NCBI RefSeq assembly: GCF_029227915.1
Contig: NC_079878.1
Location: 7,626,001 to 7,690,000 of the forward strand
Length of the DNA stretch: 64,000 nt
Reading direction: 5' to 3'
Source of the DNA: Hydractinia symbiolongicarpus
Lineage: Eukaryota; Cnidaria; Hydrozoa; Anthoathecata; Hydractiniidae
Below, piece after piece: positions 55,183-64,000 of this stretch (its first letter is position 1; each line of letters starts with the position of its first letter). The position numbers and the translations under genes were made by a program. The notes below the pieces were generated by a model that worked only from the letters and a program-made list of their open reading frames with translations, was not told where the DNA came from and did no database searches.

Positions 55183-55655
55183 ACTATATTGATTCTCTTT
55201 TAATACAAGGAATAAAAAATTTATTACACGATAAAACTTTAACGCTTGGTCCTGACTTTCGTTTGAACATGAAAAGGGACCGTATTTCTACATTAACAAA
55301 CTGTACGGTTGAACAACCATAAAGCATATGCTAGTGAGGTTTTTCATAAAGAACACCTACTTTGGAATTTCCTTTTACGGATTTTTAAAGGGTATTCTTC
55401 TTAATCTTCACATTCCTTTCATAAGTGGGATTCGAAGCCTGGCCTACGAAAGCAGAATCCACCTAAACGCAGCGCCTTAGCCCACACGGCCATCCGGACT
55501 TTCCTTTACGACAGTTCGCATGAGAAGTATGTAACTGAAATTAATAGTGGGTTAACACAAGGATTAACAAGTTTATTACACGATAAAACTATAACGCTTG
55601 GTCCTGACTTTCGTTTGAACATGAAAAGGGACCGTATTTCTATTTTAATAATGCC
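55183..55655 (-). repeat. 1.4 antisense, diverged array units
   Basis: Read on the - strand this gives the array spacer blocks (TCAAACGAAAGTCAGGACC, the T-rich segment, GCTTTATGGTTGTTCAACCG) in unit order. The block TTCGTTTGAACATGAAAAGG occurs twice, 369 bp apart (55259, 55611 region). It is much more diverged from array units than they are from each other, so it is an old inverted or dispersed copy. Confidence 0.8.
55417..55499 (-). pseudogene. Antisense tRNA-Leu(TAG)-like relic
   Basis: On the - strand: GTCCGGATGGCCGTGTGG, D stem intact, loop TTTAGGT (TAG), but the anticodon-stem 3' side and variable arm are scrambled, the T loop is TTCGAAT and the acceptor end does not pair. Confidence 0.6.
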
Positions 55656-55858
55656 CTTTTCAAATCATGGATGTCCTGCCTTAAAGAAACAATGATTGAA
55701 TAGTAATCTGGTGTTAACTCAGTTTGTGCTACAATTGTCTTTTTTTGTTTTTATAATGTTTTTTTCTTTTAGCCTTGCGTGACGGTATCACTTGACTACC
55801 ACCCCACCCATTTCCCCTAATTTAACGCTCTGTATTTGTTACGATTTATTGTTTCCCC
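55656..55858. other. Non-coding spacer
   Basis: AT-rich; nothing recognised. Confidence 0.4.
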
Positions 55859-55917
55859 AAAAGACCACTAGTAGTTCCCTAAAAGACCACTAATAGTTCC
55901 CTAAGAGACCACTAGTT
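55859..55917 (+). repeat. 22-bp tandem repeat, 2.7 copies
   Basis: AAAAGACCACTAGTAGTTCC-type units at 55859-55880 and 55881-55902, then a partial unit at 55903-55917, with one or two base differences. Confidence 0.85.
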
Positions 55918-57861
55918 AACTATCTTTGTATGTTTCTGGACAGAAATTTTATATACACAAAATACAAATCTACTTTTTCGCATATGTCTTCATAATTCGC
56001 AATGGTGAATGATTGAAATATACAAAGCTCGTTATATGTATAGTAATTATTAGAATTTTCTACAGGGCGCGTTTTATATGGCCTGGCGTTGCCAGGCAAC
56101 ACGAGGTTTCACGGGGAAATAATATTAACAATAGCAGAAGCTACAACCTTCTCCCCTCTCTGAGGTTAAGTGTTTATAAAATACATTTCAGAAATGTTAA
56201 GTTCGCGTAACAAAGCAGAGATTTTCACCTTTTCTTAAACATCCAAATATTGAATAGATTTATTTAAACATTAAAATTAATTAAATTAATAAATTACAAG
56301 GCTTCGTATTTAATCAATTTTTTTACATACTATAAAATGTTATAAGCTGAGAAAATAAAAAATAAAAAAGTTATATGGGTAATGGATAAAAAACATTTAT
56401 TATATTTCTTTAGCATAGTTAACATAAAGCATCAAGCTTTTTGTTTGAAAAATTCAACGAGCAGCTGAGGTTTTTAAATGCCAGCACTAGATCACTAAAA
56501 GCCTTATACCAGAACACTCAATGCGGTACGAATATGCCCATTTTAACCAGGGAAAACACTTTTTACTTCAAGCAGGGATGAGATTCCATCTGATTCCATT
56601 CTACTCGTATTTTTAACAGTGTCGTTGGAATAATTAGCAAAAAATAATCCATGTTGTAACATAACTATTTACCGGCTTTTCAGTCAGAGGGAAAGAGGTG
56701 CCTTTTTGTCGCCATTTTTTTTTTTTTGCTACTAGTAAGGTAAGAAATGGTAGTGTACCGGTACAGGCAGTTTTGTTGTGAAAAAAAGCTGTCTTTCCCA
56801 AGTTCATTTTGCGCAGTGTGGCAGTGATATTTCCATGGTGTAGGGAAACAATAATAAAATGATAAGTTCGGATGAAAAGTAACAAGTGTACCTGCTGGTT
56901 TTAAATAGATGTAATTTGAAAAGCAACATCATTTGTACTTTACAATCTTGTACAAAGGATATCAGAAAATATTTGTTCTCTGAGAGGGAAAGAGGGAAAA
57001 TATGGTGAAATTAAAAGAAATATTAAGCCGGGACAATATGTTTACCGGCCAGGTGAACTTTTGTAAGTCACTTTTTAGGAAAATAAATTTCTACAAAATG
57101 TCAAAAAATGATGCTTAATATGTAAATTCTTGTTATATTCTTGAAATTGCACCCTTTTACATTTATAGTATAAGGTTGTGAAAGTGCTTGGTGGTAAATG
57201 AATGTATGTGTTTGCTTTTATGTGGCAATCCATTCTACAAAAAAAACGAAAATTATAAACGCTTGCAAATTGAAGAAAGAGTCCCACCTTACCGTAACGA
57301 AGTTAAAAAAGAGTATTTTTAACCAAAATGAAATGAAACAGACGAAACATGAAAGGTGTAGGCTGTCAAAACAACGAGATTGATTGGTTTGCGAAAAATG
57401 GTTGTCATAAGGAGCTGATACTGTTTCCATCCTAGACAGAAAAGTATTTAAGCAAACTTATTACAATTACAGAAGATTTCGTTCGTTTTTCTTAGAAAAT
57501 ACAAAGTATGTAATAGAACGGAAGTAACAATGAGTTTTCGTAAGTTGTGCGAATGCTGAAATACTCACATAAAATTCAGAATGGAAATAGTTTCGAATAT
57601 GTAACTATGTATTTGACAACTTGTGTAACGTAAATACGAACCTGTACAATTTTCTGGTCGTTTTCATTAATCGTCAGATGCACAAGGAAGCACGATCTGC
57701 TTGATTTTAAAAAATTTTGGATCCTAATTCTTTATTGGAATTTCACATACACCGGCCGTCACGTTTTAATCCTTTTGTGAGACAACATCAAAATGTGTTA
57801 CTTTTGTACACATGGTGATTACCGAAATAGCAATCTATAAAGCTACAGGAACACAAGACCA
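55918..57861. other. AT-rich intergenic region
   Basis: No gene supported. Frames up to 83 codons exist but are low complexity and resemble nothing I know. A small hairpin GCCTGGC-GTT-GCCAGGC lies at 56081-56097 and a T15 run at about 56716-56730. Confidence 0.4.
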
Positions 57862-57901
57862 TAGGCGATAGTAACAAATTTATGTTAAATACTATCGCCT
57901 A
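57862..57901. repeat. Perfect 12-bp inverted repeat (hairpin)
   Basis: TAGGCGATAGTA (57862-57873) and TACTATCGCCTA (57890-57901) around a 16-nt AT-rich loop. It could be a collapsed foldback element or a structured RNA; no flanking direct repeat is obvious. Confidence 0.8.
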
Positions 57902-58520
57902 AAAATGTTAAATTGTGTCTTTTACGCGCGACCAATCACAATGCAGTAATTTTGCTGAATGTATTTTGTTGAATAATCAATCTTGCACATATGTGGAGAC
58001 ACAATAAAATTTTAATTTTGTTACCATTGCCTGAAAAAATTTTCTCGTGTCCCTATGGCTTACAACATCTAGCGTGTTTTTTTCACAACAAGTCTAATAT
58101 TAGTAAATGCTTATCTTCTTTTATCGATATAAACACTTGAATTCACACAATAGAAAAATCTTCGTACACCTTCAATAAGATTTTATTTTTCAATTAGATT
58201 AACTAATAATGTATACGTGACTATTATTGACTAAGTCTTTTCTTTGTGCGCACAAAAAAAACATAAAACAGCTTATACTCTTATATTTAATAGAATATTT
58301 TCACACTGCTAAAAGAAGGCATAACACGAGACTTAGAATCTTTAGTTCTTCTATAAAAAAAGAAAAATCGAATAGAAGACTGTGAACATTATGTTTTAAA
58401 GTAAGTTTATATTTCAGAAGAAAAAAATTTTAATGTTATTGGCATAGTGCTTACTGGTCAGAAAGATCACTTTAAATACCAGTGAGTAAAATAACACTGA
58501 AGCTGGTTCCTTTTCGTAAG
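57902..58520. other. 5' flank of the receptor gene
   Basis: AT-rich, no promoter motif assigned. An in-frame TAA at 58473 closes the receptor frame upstream. Confidence 0.4.
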
Positions 58521-59462
58521 ATGCTTTGGCTACATATAGTATATGTTTCTTTAATTTCAATTGGATTACCATTACATATACTTGGTGTTATATTAATGAC
58601 TGGCCTGCCATTGCGTGTAAATCCACAGAGAATATTGCTATTTAATGTTGCTGCAATCGAGATTCTCGAATGTTGTTTGACCCTGTTCGATGTGCATCTG
58701 GTAGAAGACCATCCTGTTAATACCAAAACCATTGCACTTCGATATTACATTATTATAACAGTCAGAGCGCTCGCGTTTCCTTTTATAATAAACATGTCTT
58801 TGCTAACATTTGATCGATTCTTTGCAGTGTATTCGAACATTAGATATATGAATTCGTGGCTGTATTGCCACAAGCAGAAATGTATTATGTTTGGTTGGTG
58901 TTGCTGCATGGCGTTCATAACAGTGACTATTTTTGTGTCCGAGATAAATCCAGCAATATTGATTATCATGTTTGATGTTGTGCGTAAAATAACTGCAGTA
59001 ATGTACATTGTTGTAATGATGCAATTTTTAGCTGTTTATGGCTACCTCGTCGTGGTAGTTCGAAGACTTCGTGACCAACACAGTAGAATTGATAACTTTA
59101 AAATCCTTACCCCTTTTCTTATCGTTCTAACGTTTGTGTTCCTGAGAGCAATACCTTACTCGGTGTTAACATTTGCTGGAGAAGGAGTCAGCAGAAGTAT
59201 CTTGTTTTATTATTCCATTGGAAGAATTCTTAATGTAATATTAGACCCTTTGGTATACATCTTTATCCTTAGTAATGTTAGGAGTAAATTAAAATTCCAG
59301 CGAAATGCGATTAGTAGCAAAGCACCTGACATTCTTTGCAAATCTTTCCTACAACTGCGATCAAGAAACAATCCAGTACATTCTCGAGACCGACGTTGTT
59401 CAACCAATCCAGAAACCATTGAAACGAAGTTTGATGAAAATATTAAAGTTATTTGGCAGTAA
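58521..59462 (+). CDS. Rhodopsin-family (class A) G protein-coupled receptor, divergent
   Basis: A 313-residue single-exon frame with seven hydrophobic segments at about 2-27, 37-61, 75-100, 120-140, 155-180, 194-218 and 226-250. TM3 ends in TFDRFFAVY (DRF at 98-100, the DRY position), TM6 has RAIPY (P212) and TM7 has DPLVYIF (242-248, the NPxxY position). These fix the fold and orientation: an integral plasma-membrane receptor signalling through G proteins. The frame is open from 58476, but the first ATG is 58521; it leaves almost no extracellular N terminus, so an upstream exon is possible. Oddities: no clear TM1 GN motif, E rather than D in TM2 and no obvious cysteine pair joining TM3 to loop 2. 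The tail (251-313) is Arg/Ser-rich. The ligand cannot be told from sequence. Such intronless, divergent class A receptors are common in cnidarian genomes. Confidence 0.88.
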   Translation: MLWLHIVYVSLISIGLPLHILGVILMTGLPLRVNPQRILLFNVAAIEILECCLTLFDVHLVEDHPVNTKTIALRYYIIITVRALAFPFIINMSLLTFDRFFAVYSNIRYMNSWLYCHKQKCIMFGWCCCMAFITVTIFVSEINPAILIIMFDVVRKITAVMYIVVMMQFLAVYGYLVVVVRRLRDQHSRIDNFKILTPFLIVLTFVFLRAIPYSVLTFAGEGVSRSILFYYSIGRILNVILDPLVYIFILSNVRSKLKFQRNAISSKAPDILCKSFLQLRSRNNPVHSRDRRCSTNPETIETKFDENIKVIWQ

Positions 59463-60379
59463 CTTAAATTTACTGCGCAATTCCTGCCATGCTCATGTTG
59501 AAGGGCTCGTGAAGTTACAACATGGAAACAGATGCAAGTTTTCATTATAGAAGGGAATAGAGAGACGAATTGCACAAATGTTTCGCCTCAAAGCGCCCCT
59601 GCAAAGCGTTCTGTGACTGTTTAGTCAATTTTTCACCTCTAGTAATCTCTTGATATCACCTTCGCGACTTTGGTGGTGCAGCAAATAGTTATGCGCTGCG
59701 CAATATTTTGACTGGAACTGCGACGTATTTCGCCGAGCATGATTTTGGTATAACTTTCAGACGCGTAAGAAAAGGACGAACAAGACGACGAAGGAAACCA
59801 CATTTTTGACCTTTGACTTTTTTTTACTTCTTATATTATTATTTAATTGAAAATGTCGGGTAGATGATAAATTTTAGTAAATAGTCCAGAAGTATCTCTT
59901 TAATTTTTTTTATAGACAAGCATTCAACTAGTTTATTTATCAGTTGATCGTTTGTGGTTTCACTTTGTTTCTTGTAACTTTTACACGCGAGATCTCGAGA
60001 TTTACACCTTACCTATCTTTAAGTAACTGTATATAAAAATATATTACATTTATCCAGCTAACACATTTCTTTGTTTACCCTTGTGTATTATAAACCTAAC
60101 AAAAGGATTGAATAATATAGATATTATTATGTCGCGAACATAAGCAGTTCAAAAATGCGTGTAACCACAGTAAATAGTTGTTTTGTGTTCCTGAATCCTT
60201 GGAGGCGACGTTTATGAAAGCAAATTGATTTTGTACAGCTGTAAGAAATTTGCCTGAATTTACTTTTCTAAGATATTCAACTCCGGAAATTTGAAAAGCC
60301 TAAAAATTTAGACCATTGCCCGAAAATAAACTTTACGCTTTTAAAAATCTGAAAAACAAATGTTTTCCGAAAACTTTTG
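59463..60379. other. 3' flank of the receptor gene
   Basis: No gene recognised. The nearest AATAAA I noted is at 60325-60330, too far to assign as the polyadenylation signal with confidence. Confidence 0.4.
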
Positions 60380-60383
60380 TGAG

Positions 60384-60777
60384 GGGCTGATCATATGAGG
60401 CGAGCCAGCCCAGTTAAGCAGGCTGGCTCGCTTTGCCCAAGATCTCGCTTCTAATAAAAGATTCCTCATAAAAAGTGAATTGTGATCACATGAGAAACAA
60501 GCCAGCCCGGTTTGCCGAGATCCCGCTTTGTTGAACCAAGATCTCGGTTAGACGGGCTGGAAAATTTTCATGTGTTTGCTCCAGCCCGGCTAACGGGGAT
60601 GATTTTTTGGCTCGTGCGCATGCCTAAACTTTTAAAAGATCAATATGGCGACTGCGTGACTCAACTTCAGCCCGCTTAGCCGAGCTGAGTTTTCCTCATG
60701 TGATGGCACGAAATTATCAGCCCGCCTAACCAAGCCAACCCACGTAACCGGACTGGCTTGCCTCATGTGATCAGCCC
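60384..60777. mobile_element. 394-bp non-autonomous DNA transposon (MITE) with 4-bp TGAG duplication
   Basis: Ends are inverted copies of about 28 bp: GGGCTGATCATATGAGGCGA on the left, the complement of GGGCTGATCACATGAGGCAA on the right. TGAG flanks both sides (60380-60383 and 60778-60781). The interior has several CAGCCCG/CGGGCTG sub-repeats and no ORF. Superfamily not assigned. Confidence 0.85.
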
Positions 60778-60781
60778 TGAG

Positions 60782-61211
60782 TCAGAGAAGCTCGTATTCC
60801 TGTAACAAAAAAGTATAAGTGATTTAAAATTTCAATCTATAATTTCTATTAATGCATGCTCTAAGTAAATAGATAATTTCGTATTATTACCCTAACCAAT
60901 TAGATTGTATAAATGAGACAGTAAACTCCTGGTTACACTTATTACAAAATATTATGGCCCATGTGTTTTTTCCATGAACTATGTAGCTATTATAAAATCG
61001 CATGTTAAAAAGATTTTTCCGCGTTGAACATCAAGTCGGTTTGTACGTAATAAATGGTGTATTTGTTTGTGTCTGATGTTTGCTGACAATGATGTTTCAA
61101 AATTTTGATTTCAATACAAATAGGCGATACAAAGAAGTCACAACCACACATATACAATAATTATTTTTATATGTTGAATTTAAAATAATTTTTAATTCAT
61201 AATACAACAAT
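60782..61211. other. AT-rich spacer between two MITEs
   Basis: Nothing recognised. Confidence 0.4.
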
Positions 61212-61215
61212 TTAA

Positions 61216-61799
61216 CCCTATTCGGTCCGGAAGGGGGGTACTCCGCCCCCTCCCCCTGACGGATTTTTTTTAATAACTCCTTAATACTATGCTGCATAGC
61301 TATGATACTTAATGAGTTTCAATGATAATCTATTAGACACCTGCTTGCTAAATTTTAAGGTCCCATACCTTTCAGAGGCCTTGATATTGGCTATTACTCG
61401 AAACTTCCCCTAAAAATCTCTATAATATCTCTATATATATAAACCCTTATAATAGGGGAAATATAATAACTCTTGTTAGAATTATCCTCAACTTAAAACA
61501 CAACTTTGTTTCATCAAGAAGAATCATTCTGCATCTTTGTGCAACATGTGGTTAATCCGATTTCCCTATTGTTTCGGATTTTACCCGAAAATCGGGAAAA
61601 AACAGATTTTCGGGCATTTTTTGAAAATTTGTTAAATAACATTTATTTAGCTGTCAGAACCTTCAAACAGAATGCAAACTTCACTATATAGAACTAAAGT
61701 AATTTAACTTTAAGCGGAAAGTGGCATTTTAAAGAAATTTCAATCTTTTGATGACGTCAAAGACCATAATATGTTCGAAAAACCTCGGACCGAATAGGG
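61216..61799. mobile_element. 584-bp piggyBac-type MITE
   Basis: Perfect 14-bp terminal inverted repeats CCCTATTCGGTCCG (61216-61229 and complement at 61786-61799) flanked by TTAA on both sides (61212-61215, 61800-61803). A CCC-starting terminus with a TTAA target is the piggyBac signature. A G/C-rich tract lies just inside the left end. There is no transposase frame, so it would need a related enzyme in trans. Confidence 0.88.
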
Positions 61800-61803
61800 T
61801 TAA

Positions 61804-62182
61804 AGTGGTATAAGAATAAAAAAAAGTAACCGAAAAAAAAAATTTTTAACGAGAAAATAAAGTCAAGACAAGAGGCTGGATAGACATGGAAACATTTTTT
61901 AAGTATTTTTGCCATTTCTTTTTGGCAGTAAAATAAATTACGTTTTACAAAATATATTTAATAACAATAAAAGTTTAGTACGGAAATCTCTTTTAAATGA
62001 AAATTTTTTAAACTAAAAAAACGAACACCGCTGCCATCTTTAATGTAATGGAAATTAAGCACATTTAGCGCCGATGTTTAAACACTGGGAGCTGCTGTTG
62101 CCAAGAATTTTTCAATGGTAATAAACATTGTTACGTTACTGTATTTCAATTTTAAAAATACCTTCTTTACAGGAATAAAACA
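61804..62182. other. AT-rich spacer
   Basis: Nothing recognised. Confidence 0.4.
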
Positions 62183-63580
62183 ATGCAAAGCAAAAACGTA
62201 AAATATTTTTTCATCTTGATATTATCAACACCTTCTTTCATGTTATTGATAATATATTTGAATTCGCCTTTTCAACAAAGGCCGAAAACGACGAAAAAAG
62301 ATACTGAAACAAAAAAGAAACTAATTCTGTTGTACACAAAGTACCTTCAAATAAGGATATTCAGATACAATATTAAATTTTTTAGCGCAGTATAATATTC
62401 TGGTTGGATTTTATTTAGATTTGAAGAAAATAATTATTTTGAAAACGAGGCTATTCTTAGAAAGCTCGGCTATATGTAGGATATGACCGTAGTTTTCAGC
62501 ACGGAACTGAGCCACTTAACGAACAGAAATATTAATGAATTTAGGTAATTAGTTCTACCTGTTGCTAAGGAACTTAGGGAAAAGAATCATTTTTAGTATC
62601 GACCTTTTTGATTGAGTTTGGCATAAAAAGGAAATTCAGGAAAGGTCTATTATACAACTGCTTGTAGATGTGATTTTACCCGGTGTGAATATACCTTTAA
62701 CGAAAGCCGACTTGCAGTAAGCGATGCTGTTATTTTTCAAGCAGAAAGGATGTCCTTTTACATTAATTTGGATTTTTTAAATATTATAAGGACAAAATTA
62801 CACAAAAATCAAATGTGGATATATTTTGCAGTTAACCACTTAGGTGATGTAAAAGCTGGTAGAAGTCTCCATACTCAAGACAAATACTTCATTTGGTCTA
62901 TATCTTATCGACTTAATTCAGATATACGCAGACACTTCGCAGAGATTAAAAAATTGACGAAACAAAAAACTCTAACCAACACTAATTTTGCTAAAAACAA
63001 ATCAAAACAAAACAGGTTGCTTGGATTGTAAACAAATGTGGCAGTCTGAGAGACGACTTAGCTATGAAATTAGGTAATATGGAATCACCATAAATATTTA
63101 CGGTAGATGCCGGGAAAAAAATAGCAACACTAATTTCTTAAGGTGCCGTAGTGCCACTTGCGAAAAAGAATTAAAGAAGTACAAGCTTTTTTGTTGCAGA
63201 GGAGAGACTGTGTAAAGATTTTATTACTGGGGAATATTAGCAAAAGCCATTTAATGGCAACGCGATTCCTATTGCGTTGGACGGTGTAGATTACAACATT
63301 TCAAAATTAGCAATACCAGGTTTTTTTCTTGATGCTTTGAAGTTCAAAACGCCAAAAGCATTAGCTGATCACATTAAAGAGCTCGAAAGACGACAAAAGG
63401 TATAACGAATATTTCAAATGGAAGTCTCACTATGAAAGAATTGAAGAAAAACAGGATGTTCAAAATTTACGTGTGAATTGTGTCCTAAACTTCACGAATG
63501 TTCAAGCTTTAAAGGATCAGATAAACACGCAACAATGCAACAAGACAGAAAGTGTATTTTTTAAATGGATAAAAACCTAA
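62183..63580 (+). pseudogene. Alpha-1,3-fucosyltransferase-like (GT10) pseudogene
   Basis: GT10 enzymes are type II Golgi proteins that move fucose from GDP-fucose to N-acetylglucosamine-containing glycans. The parts occur in family order but in shifting frames: a short N terminus with one membrane segment (62183-62270), a CxC..C-x-x-T region with SDAVIFQAERM (62663-62752), QMWIYFAVN and the acceptor-site-like YFIWSISYRLNSDI (to about 62930), VAWIVNKCGSLRDD (from 63016), CRSATCEKELKKYK (about 63144-63187), LCKDFITGEY (63208-63237), AIPIALDGVDY with PGFFLDALKF (63262-63348), then YNEYFKW and a C-terminal stretch ending in TAA at 63578. Breaks: the segment between 62396 and 62626 is unreadable, a frameshift lies near 63010, stops occur at 63091 and 63238 (TAG where the family has an aromatic residue), and frameshifts lie near 63110, 63200 and 63400. 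No introns interrupt the homology, so the source was a single-exon gene or retrocopy. Activity is excluded. Confidence 0.85.
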
Positions 63581-63960
63581 TGCTGATTTACCATGGCGTT
63601 AATTAAATTACCTGTAAAAGCGCTTTTAAGGAGGGATTTTCACTAAACGAATTGGACGACGAAATCGCCTGCGAAATGTCTCTGAGCATGCGCAGTTTTC
63701 GTTTTGATTTTGCTTCAAAAAATTCGCTTGGCTGTAAAGTAGAGACAATTTCTATTTTTTGGAGCGAAATATTTCGTTGTAAACTTTTAGTTAATCAGTA
63801 CACAAAATTCAGTGTTTATTCTTAACAAAACTTATTACTGGAAAGAATTTCAAATCTTTACAGCCCAAAAGAGTGCTTGCATTCAGTATTATAAATTCGC
63901 CACATTGTATCATATGAAAATCGAAAGATAATTTGCAGCTAATTCACCGCGGGAATTAGT
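63581..63960. other. AT-rich spacer
   Basis: Nothing recognised. Confidence 0.4.
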
Positions 63961-63962
63961 TA

Positions 63963-64000
63963 CAGTCGACGCTCGTTATCTCGAACTCCCAAGGGACCGA
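63963..64000. mobile_element. Left end of a probable pogo/Tigger-type (Tc1-mariner) element
   Basis: Sequence starting CAGTCGACGCTCGTTATCTC after a TA dinucleotide (63961-63962) resembles the CAGT-starting terminal repeats of pogo-like elements, which target TA. The element runs out of the window, so the other end and the second TA cannot be seen. Confidence 0.55.

Noticed and set aside
56634-56885. 83-codon - strand frame
   Set aside because: Low complexity (poly-K tract from a T run), no recognisable domain, no supporting context.
57198-57430. Short frames on both strands
   Set aside because: Overlapping, unrecognisable, AT-driven.
59210-59575. 121-codon - strand frame overlapping the receptor 3' end
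   Set aside because: Antisense shadow of a convincing receptor frame.
59990-60010. Palindromic GAGATCTCGAGATTT as a regulatory site
   Set aside because: Short and isolated; nothing to support binding.
61506-61691. 61-codon frame inside the piggyBac-type MITE
   Set aside because: Too short for any transposase and no catalytic motif; chance frame.

Overview
This window is eukaryotic and almost certainly metazoan. A cnidarian, perhaps a hydrozoan, is my best guess, from an intronless divergent rhodopsin-type receptor, a decayed GT10 fucosyltransferase copy, AT-rich flanks and several DNA-transposon relics. I could not confirm the species.

Bases 1 to about 54,714 are one uninterrupted head-to-tail tandem array that already runs at the left edge of the window. 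Its unit is 353-354 bp: an 84-bp class II tRNA-Leu sequence on the + strand plus about 270 bp of spacer. I located 156 tRNA-like copies in the array, including two truncated at the 5' side and one at the 3' side, and one further degenerate copy on the - strand beyond it. Copy terms used in the entries: 'canonical' means all arms pair, with G1:C72, D stem GCC/GGC, anticodon stem CTGCG/CGCAG, variable arm CTAC/GTAG, T arm GTGGG-TTCGAAT-CCCAC and discriminator A73. 'T-arm variant' has GTTGG-TTTGAAT-CCCAC (one mismatch, C56 to T). 'C1/TTC class' has C1 opposite C72 and D stem TTC. 'C1/GTC class' has C1 but D stem GTC. 'C1/CCT class' has C1, D stem CCT and usually T arm GTGAG-TTCGAAT-CCAAC. Copies are called pseudogenes when pair 1:72 is broken or two or more stem pairs are lost. 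About 35 copies are essentially intact: mostly anticodon CAG, four with TAG and one with AAG. Ends include discriminator base 73.

The array has satellite-like structure at several scales. There are 707-708-bp dimers, a 1059-bp trimer, 1412-bp and 1376-bp tetramers and a block of about 5.3 kb repeated once. Sequence is most orderly from 1 to 25 kb and decays towards the right edge at 49-54.7 kb.

Right of the array (54.7-64 kb) is ordinary low-density sequence. It holds a truncated repeat-protein fragment abutting the array, 1.4 antisense degenerate array units (55.2-55.65 kb), a small 22-bp tandem repeat, a 12-bp-armed hairpin, the receptor gene (58.5-59.5 kb), two non-autonomous transposons with clear target duplications (60.4-60.8 kb, and 61.2-61.8 kb of piggyBac type), the fucosyltransferase pseudogene (62.2-63.6 kb) and the first 38 bp of a probable pogo/Tigger-type element at the right edge.

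I see no operon-like cooperation among genes. The biological interest lies in the tRNA-Leu satellite itself.
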